DNA from: JBAZHE01 sp964547855
GTDB lineage: Bacteria; Patescibacteriota; Patescibacteriia; Patescibacteriales; WJLG01
Assembly: GCA_964547855.1 (NCBI GenBank)
Contig: CAZJPG010000002.1
Location: 49,074-113,073, forward strand
Direction of reading: 5' to 3'
Length of the DNA: 64,000 nt
The notes under the pieces were generated by a model, which was not told where the DNA came from, searched no databases, and saw nothing but the letters and a program-made list of their open reading frames with translations. Numbering within the stretch: the stretch's first letter is position 1; each line of letters starts with the position of its first letter. This document shows positions 60,399 through 64,000 of the stretch, one piece after another. Made by a program: the position numbers and the translations under genes.

Positions 60399-60893
60399 AT
60401 GACAAGATATTGTTTGATTTTGTCGTCCATGTTCATAGCTTCTGTGATTTCCGGAATGCTTTATGCCCAATTTTTCGATTCGTTTAGAAGTAAGAAATTT
60501 TTGAAATTATTTCTATATTCAATCGGATTGACTGTCGTCGCCGGGTTCTGTTTTACCTTGATGAACGATTTTCAGCAAAAACTCATTCCCATCGACTTTG
60601 TGAAAAGCATAGCATTCTACGGAGGGATGGTTATTGCTTTGCCGGTAGTTTTTTTTATCGTTTTTTCTTTGTTTCTTCATCCTTTCCTTGGTTGCAAGCC
60701 AGCTATCGGCAACAATGTATTGGCTTACGCCCTTTTATCGGTCATAGCGTTTCTTCTTCCGTTGATCTTTGTAAAAGGGGTGATAATGACCGACCCTCCG
60801 AATTTCTTCGTTCTACTCTTTGGGGTTTGTGCTTGCTCCCCGGTCATAATCATCTTATTTGTTGTCAAAAATTTTAAAAAATCACTTGCTTAA
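60399..60893 (+). CDS. Four-helix membrane protein
   Basis: 164 residues with four membrane segments (about 5-23, 38-56, 72-94, 108-126 and possibly a fifth 136-156). No family recognised. Charged loops are short. SD AAAAGGAG before ATG. Transcribed from repeat R copy 2 and closed by a terminator, so it is a single-gene unit. Confidence 0.65.
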   Translation: MTRYCLILSSMFIASVISGMLYAQFFDSFRSKKFLKLFLYSIGLTVVAGFCFTLMNDFQQKLIPIDFVKSIAFYGGMVIALPVVFFIVFSLFLHPFLGCKPAIGNNVLAYALLSVIAFLLPLIFVKGVIMTDPPNFFVLLFGVCACSPVIIILFVVKNFKKSLA

Positions 60894-60911
60894 AGACTGG
60901 TCCACTTGCGA

Positions 60912-60943
60912 GGCCTCAAGAAAATATTCTTGAGGCTTTTAAT
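60912..60943 (+). terminator. Terminator of the four-helix protein
   Basis: GCCTCAAG and CTTGAGGC around eight bases, then a T run. Confidence 0.88.
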
Positions 60944-60944
60944 T

Positions 60945-61110
60945 TAAACTTAAGTTATTTTTATTTTTTCGTGCTGTATGATGCCCTGCAAAGGCTTGTT
61001 TTTATGTAACCTTCGTGCTAAAGTAAAGTTTAAACAAATAAATAAAAGTTCGATCACGTCTTGAGGGAGATTGGTTGGTTTTGAACGCAAAAGATTTGAG
61101 CAAGGCAAGA
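60945..61110 (+). repeat. Partial repeat R, copy 4, and two GGCTTG/GGCCTTG hairpins
   Basis: TTATTTTTATTTTTTCGTG-CTGTATGAT matches the promoter end of repeat R but lacks the left part. It is followed by CCTGCAAAGGCTTGTTTTT and CAAGGCAAGATGTGGCCTTGTTTTTG. The remaining gap to 61189 has no gene. Confidence 0.5.
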
Positions 61111-61188
61111 TGTGGCCTTGTTTTTGTTTTTATTAAACTAAAATAATAATTTTTACTAAAGACAGTGGAGGGGGGGTCATATTAAAAC

Positions 61189-62652
61189 ATGAAAAATCTA
61201 ATTACGGCATTAGCTTTAACTTTTTTGTTTTTGCCGGCAGTAGTTTTTGCTCACCCTGGAAACACTGATTCATCAGGTTGTCATACCTGCAGAACAAACT
61301 GCGCCTCTTACGGTCTTTATACTGGCCAATATCATTGTCACAATAGTAAGAGTACTTCTTATTCTTCCTATTCTTCTACTCCAAGCTGTCCTTTGCACTC
61401 TACCTATAGCTCCTTGAGCGGATCTTGTAAGTGTAATTCCGGCTATGTATCCAATAGTAGCGGCACTGGCTGTATTTCTGATGATGATTGGTGTGAAAAT
61501 CAATATGGATACAATGCCAAGGCAGATTATTCAGGAAATTGCGAATGCGATTATGGTTATGTTTTTGGAAAGGATGTATTAGGCAGGACTCAATGCATAA
61601 GCAGAGATCAGTGGTGTGAAGATCAGTATGGGTATCATTCCGATTATAATACCCTCTATGATAAATGCGAGTGTGACAGTGGCTATGTTTTTGGAAAAAA
61701 TATATACGGAGAATTTCAATGTGTAAGCGGTGATAGCTGGTGCGAGGACAATTATGGTTACAATGCTAGCTACAACTCTCTCTCCAAGGAGTGCGAATGC
61801 GATTATGGCTATTATTTTAGCGGCAGTCAGTGTGTGAAAAAAGACACTTCAAGCAGCTATTCGAGCGTTGATTACGCGACGTTGTATCAGTATTTGCAGG
61901 ACTATTCAGGTGAATGCGGCAATAACTCGCATTCGACGTCCAATAATAAGTGTGAGTGCGATGCGGGGTATGTTTGGGAGAATTACAGTGATAGTCTAAA
62001 CCTTGATTGTATAAAAAAGACGTGCTCCGAAGGATATATATTGGTTGGCGGTTCATGCATAACCCATACGAAAAACTGCGAAAATTCATTCGGCCTAAAC
62101 GTGACAGGAGTAAAAGGCGACAATGATAATTCAAGCTGTAGCTGCAATAGTGGATATCAATGGAACAGCGACAGAACTAAGTGCGAAAAAGTCGCCGAAC
62201 AGAAAGTTTTAGGAGCAAACGTAAACAAAATAAAACAGTTCGTGGACGATGAGAAGGGCAAGATCTCAAATGTCGATCCGGCGCTAACCTCTCGTCTTAA
62301 AGGCAAAATTTTATTGCAGGTCGAGGATCATGGCGAGGCTTGGTACGTTGATCCAAAAGATGGCAAGCGCCACTATATGGCCGATGGCGGCGAAGCATAT
62401 AGCATAATGAGAAAACTTGGCGTTGGAATAACTAACAAAGACTTAGAAAAGGTAAAAGCAGATAAGGCATTTGCCCAAAAGCATAAAGGCAAGATATTTT
62501 TACAGGTCGAATCATTGGGCGAGGCCTACTATGTCGATTTTGAAGGCAATGCTCATTATTTAAAAGACGGTGAGGCTGCATATGGGATTATGCGCGAGCT
62601 TGGCTTGGGTATAAAAAATAGTGAAATAAGGAAAATCGATATCTCTGATTAA
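61189..62652 (+). CDS. Secreted Cys-rich protein with GEAWYV repeats
   Basis: 487 residues with signal peptide (1-21). First the HPGNTDSSGCHTC...YHCH motif (22-50), a metal-binding-type pattern seen in small secreted bacterial proteins. Then four EGF-like Cys-rich units (about 75-225, repeating DxWCE-NQYGY and CECDYGYVF), further Cys units to about 340, and two GEAWYV-type repeats (GKILLQVEDHGEAWYV and GKIFLQVESLGEAYYV) at 375-485. Two of these repeats also occur in the CAP protein at 36490. GGGGGG before ATG may serve as SD-like. Adhesin or wall protein is likely. Confidence 0.8.
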   Translation: MKNLITALALTFLFLPAVVFAHPGNTDSSGCHTCRTNCASYGLYTGQYHCHNSKSTSYSSYSSTPSCPLHSTYSSLSGSCKCNSGYVSNSSGTGCISDDDWCENQYGYNAKADYSGNCECDYGYVFGKDVLGRTQCISRDQWCEDQYGYHSDYNTLYDKCECDSGYVFGKNIYGEFQCVSGDSWCEDNYGYNASYNSLSKECECDYGYYFSGSQCVKKDTSSSYSSVDYATLYQYLQDYSGECGNNSHSTSNNKCECDAGYVWENYSDSLNLDCIKKTCSEGYILVGGSCITHTKNCENSFGLNVTGVKGDNDNSSCSCNSGYQWNSDRTKCEKVAEQKVLGANVNKIKQFVDDEKGKISNVDPALTSRLKGKILLQVEDHGEAWYVDPKDGKRHYMADGGEAYSIMRKLGVGITNKDLEKVKADKAFAQKHKGKIFLQVESLGEAYYVDFEGNAHYLKDGEAAYGIMRELGLGIKNSEIRKIDISD

Positions 62653-62654
62653 TT

Positions 62655-62740
62655 TTTGAAACGCCAAAAGCAAAGATCTGGCCTTAAAATAGTCTATAAA
62701 TTGTAAATATTGCCAGCTTTTTGTTTAAAATTAACGATTC
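62655..62740 (+). repeat. Shuffled copy of the 60.29-60.36 kb segment
   Basis: AAACGC-AAAAGCAAAGA-CTTAAA and AATTGTAAATATTGCCAG-TTTAAA elements are shared with 60288-60360, but in another order, as if from a tandem unit read from a different start. Confidence 0.55.
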
Positions 62741-62769
62741 AAAATCCAATTCCAAAATATTTTAAACAT

Positions 62770-63465
62770 ATGGAATTCACAAAAAAAGAGATAAACCAAA
62801 TTGAAAAAGATCACGAGTTGATAGCAGAAAATTATAAGTTTTTACAAGAATACGACGTTAGGTTGGTAGATGATTATTTAAAAGTTCAGTTAGGTGTTTT
62901 AGCTTTTATAGGGTTGATAGTGGCAACAATTTTTTCTAATAGAGATAGTTTTAGTAGAATATTCTTTATTTGTTTTTGTTTTTTGTTATTATTATTTATA
63001 TTATTTATTTTAAAAAGTTTTTGGTATAGGTATACAGACATGGAAGGGGCAATATTTGACATCGGCAAAAAAGCCAGCTTGGCAAATATAAGAAGAACGG
63101 TTATTAAAAAGGTTGAGAAGAAAGAGGGTGATGAGGGAAAATACAATCTTTCTAATTATTATTCTGAATATTTTTTGCAAGCACAGAAAATGTTGGCAGA
63201 TGGCCATGAAATTAGTAAACAAATTGACAACGGTGTTTCAGTGGATGATATTATTAAAATGAAAAAAACACCATGGAGAAAAGGGTTAATTGTTGATTCT
63301 TTTGTTTTTTTGTTAATACCAATTTTGTTTTTACTTGAAGAGTTCGATTTGTGGAAAATATATAAAAATGAATATTTTAATGAATGTCTTTCTTTGCTTG
63401 TTTCTGTTGCGTCTTTGTTAATATCCACCAAGATCCTTTTACTCGTTTTAAAAAGGAGGAAGTGA
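62770..63465 (+). CDS. Four-helix membrane protein with long cytoplasmic loops
   Basis: 231 residues from ATG 62770 (the longer open frame from 62710 has no support). Charged N-terminus, two helices at about 43-60 and 72-92, a long soluble part (about 95-175), and two helices at 180-200 and 208-226. No family recognised; the layout recalls SLATT-like or other two-plus-two helix sensors or effectors. AT-rich codons (AATATA, AAAATA) unlike the accessory genes with SD sequences. No SD. Confidence 0.62.
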   Translation: MEFTKKEINQIEKDHELIAENYKFLQEYDVRLVDDYLKVQLGVLAFIGLIVATIFSNRDSFSRIFFICFCFLLLLFILFILKSFWYRYTDMEGAIFDIGKKASLANIRRTVIKKVEKKEGDEGKYNLSNYYSEYFLQAQKMLADGHEISKQIDNGVSVDDIIKMKKTPWRKGLIVDSFVFLLIPILFLLEEFDLWKIYKNEYFNECLSLLVSVASLLISTKILLLVLKRRK

Positions 63466-63555
63466 TGAAAAAAATACTAATTTTTAACTATGAATTCTCG
63501 CCATTGGGCGAAGGTGGCGGAGTCGCTGTTTAAAAAAGTAAATTTTAAAAATATT

Positions 63556-63672
63556 TTTCCAGAATTCTGCCTGTCGACAGGGGGCCGATCGTCCCTCCTA
63601 ATCGCCCCTGTTGATTGGCAGAATTCTGGAAGATATATAAAACAAGCCTCACAAGGGCTTGTTTTTGGTTTC
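63556..63672 (+). ncRNA. Candidate small RNA 2 with CCUCC apical loop
   Basis: A hairpin with perfect 15-base outer arms (TTCCAGAATTCTGCC / its complement), an inner ACAGGGG/CCCCTGT stem and CGTCCCTCCTA left in the loop, followed by GGAAGATATATAAAACAAGCC and a terminator. Related to candidate 1 at 52.8 kb. The loop contains CCTCCT, the complement of AGGAGG. No clear promoter was found upstream, so the start is uncertain. Confidence 0.5.
63640..63667 (+). terminator. Terminator of small RNA candidate 2
   Basis: AACAAGCC and GGGCTTGTTTTT. Confidence 0.88.
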
Positions 63673-63703
63673 TGGGGTGACTTGGATGATGGTGATGATG
63701 GCA

Positions 63704-63800
63704 TGGTAATTTATATTATTCTGAAAAATAGGCGGTTTTCAGGGCATTTTAGATTCTTAAAAAACTTGTAATTTCAGTTTTTTTGTGTTAATATGTTTAC
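63704..63800 (+). repeat. Promoter-bearing repeat R, copy 3
   Basis: Same unit as at 57881 with more divergence in the right stem. TTGTAA (63766-63771), 17 bases, TAATAT (63789-63794). It lies 23 bases before the small gene at 63823. Confidence 0.82.
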
Positions 63801-63822
63801 ATAATAAACTACACACCACCAA

Positions 63823-63933
63823 ATGAAAATAAGTAAAAATTTAAATGTATCAACTATAAAAATGGCACATAGGGCGGCTTGTGTATCTTCAAAAATTGAG
63901 GGGTTAAGTTTTAATGAGGCAAAAAATGAATAA
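63823..63933 (+). CDS. Short gene of 36 residues at the right edge
   Basis: MKISKNLNVSTIKMAHRAA then CVSSKIEGLSFNEAKNE and stop. The segment S-S-K-I-E-G-L-S resembles the SSxIEG motif found in Fic-associated inhibitory helices and small antitoxin-like proteins. Too short for the usual ORF list. Placed right behind the promoter of repeat R copy 3. The sequence after it (to 64000) has no open frame of length, so a partner gene, if any, is beyond the window. No SD. Confidence 0.5.
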   Translation: MKISKNLNVSTIKMAHRAACVSSKIEGLSFNEAKNE

Positions 63934-64000
63934 AGAAAGAATCTATAAAGGATAGAAAACCAGATATCGAAAAATAAAACACTTGAGTTTTTCCTTACTG

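Noticed and set aside
63490..63771. 93-residue plus frame at the right edge
   Set aside because: It crosses the small RNA hairpin and terminator and part of repeat R, with no SD and no family pattern.
57881..63800. Repeat R and gene units as an integron cassette array
   Set aside because: Genes lie on both strands, no integrase is present, and the repeats lack attC-type RYYYAAC/GTTRRRY ends.

Overview
The window looks like a chromosome segment of a member of the Patescibacteria (candidate phyla radiation), most like the Parcubacteria-type lineages. The grounds are small compact housekeeping genes, standard stop codons, mostly absent Shine-Dalgarno (SD) sequences in front of housekeeping genes, and typical surface proteins of that group: CAP-domain proteins with thrombospondin type 3 repeats, a GEAWYV-type surface repeat, a short TsaB, and PP2C-like membrane proteins. 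This placement is inference from gene style; no rRNA gene is present.

Layout. 0-9.1 kb: a left-edge PP2C-like membrane protein, a winged-helix regulator, and a complete F1Fo ATP synthase operon (AtpI/Z-like, atpB-E-F-H-A-G-D-C) with a terminator-like hairpin in its leader and a c subunit carrying the Na+ site signature. 9.2-21 kb: a surface-polysaccharide region (chain-length determinant-like protein, O-antigen ligase-like protein, radical SAM protein, methyltransferase, three glycosyltransferase-type genes and a beta-propeller-like protein) interrupted by secreted proteins at 10.2-13.1 kb. 21-31.1 kb: two lipoproteins, tsaB, then a dcw division/wall cluster (mraZ, rsmH, ftsL-like, PBP2/ftsI, murF) leading into a nucleotidyltransferase and a glycosyltransferase. 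31.2-36.4 kb: rplU, recR, ybaB, dnaB, an unassigned structured transcript, tRNA-Lys, tRNA-Thr and mtaB. 36.5-43.9 kb: large surface proteins. 44-63.9 kb: an accessory zone of small, mostly single-gene units (lipoproteins, membrane proteins, a GIN-domain protein, a caspase-like operon), with galE, a glycosyltransferase and a ferredoxin between them.

Two gene styles are interleaved. Housekeeping and glycan genes mostly lack SD sequences and sit in operons. Most accessory genes have a strong AAGGAGG-type SD, their own promoter and terminator, and usually a signal peptide or lipobox. Intergenic spaces hold repeated elements: three copies of a hairpin core whose outer arms differ in sequence at each site yet still pair, several other long hairpins, and three copies of a unit that ends in a promoter.

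The items I would check first are a three-gene caspase-like operon (58.07-59.09 kb), two related small-RNA candidates whose apical loops expose an anti-SD motif (52.8 and 63.6 kb), an unassigned roughly 450-nt transcript (34.17-34.62 kb), a roughly 85-nt small RNA candidate (45.39-45.48 kb), and the split between the two gene styles itself.
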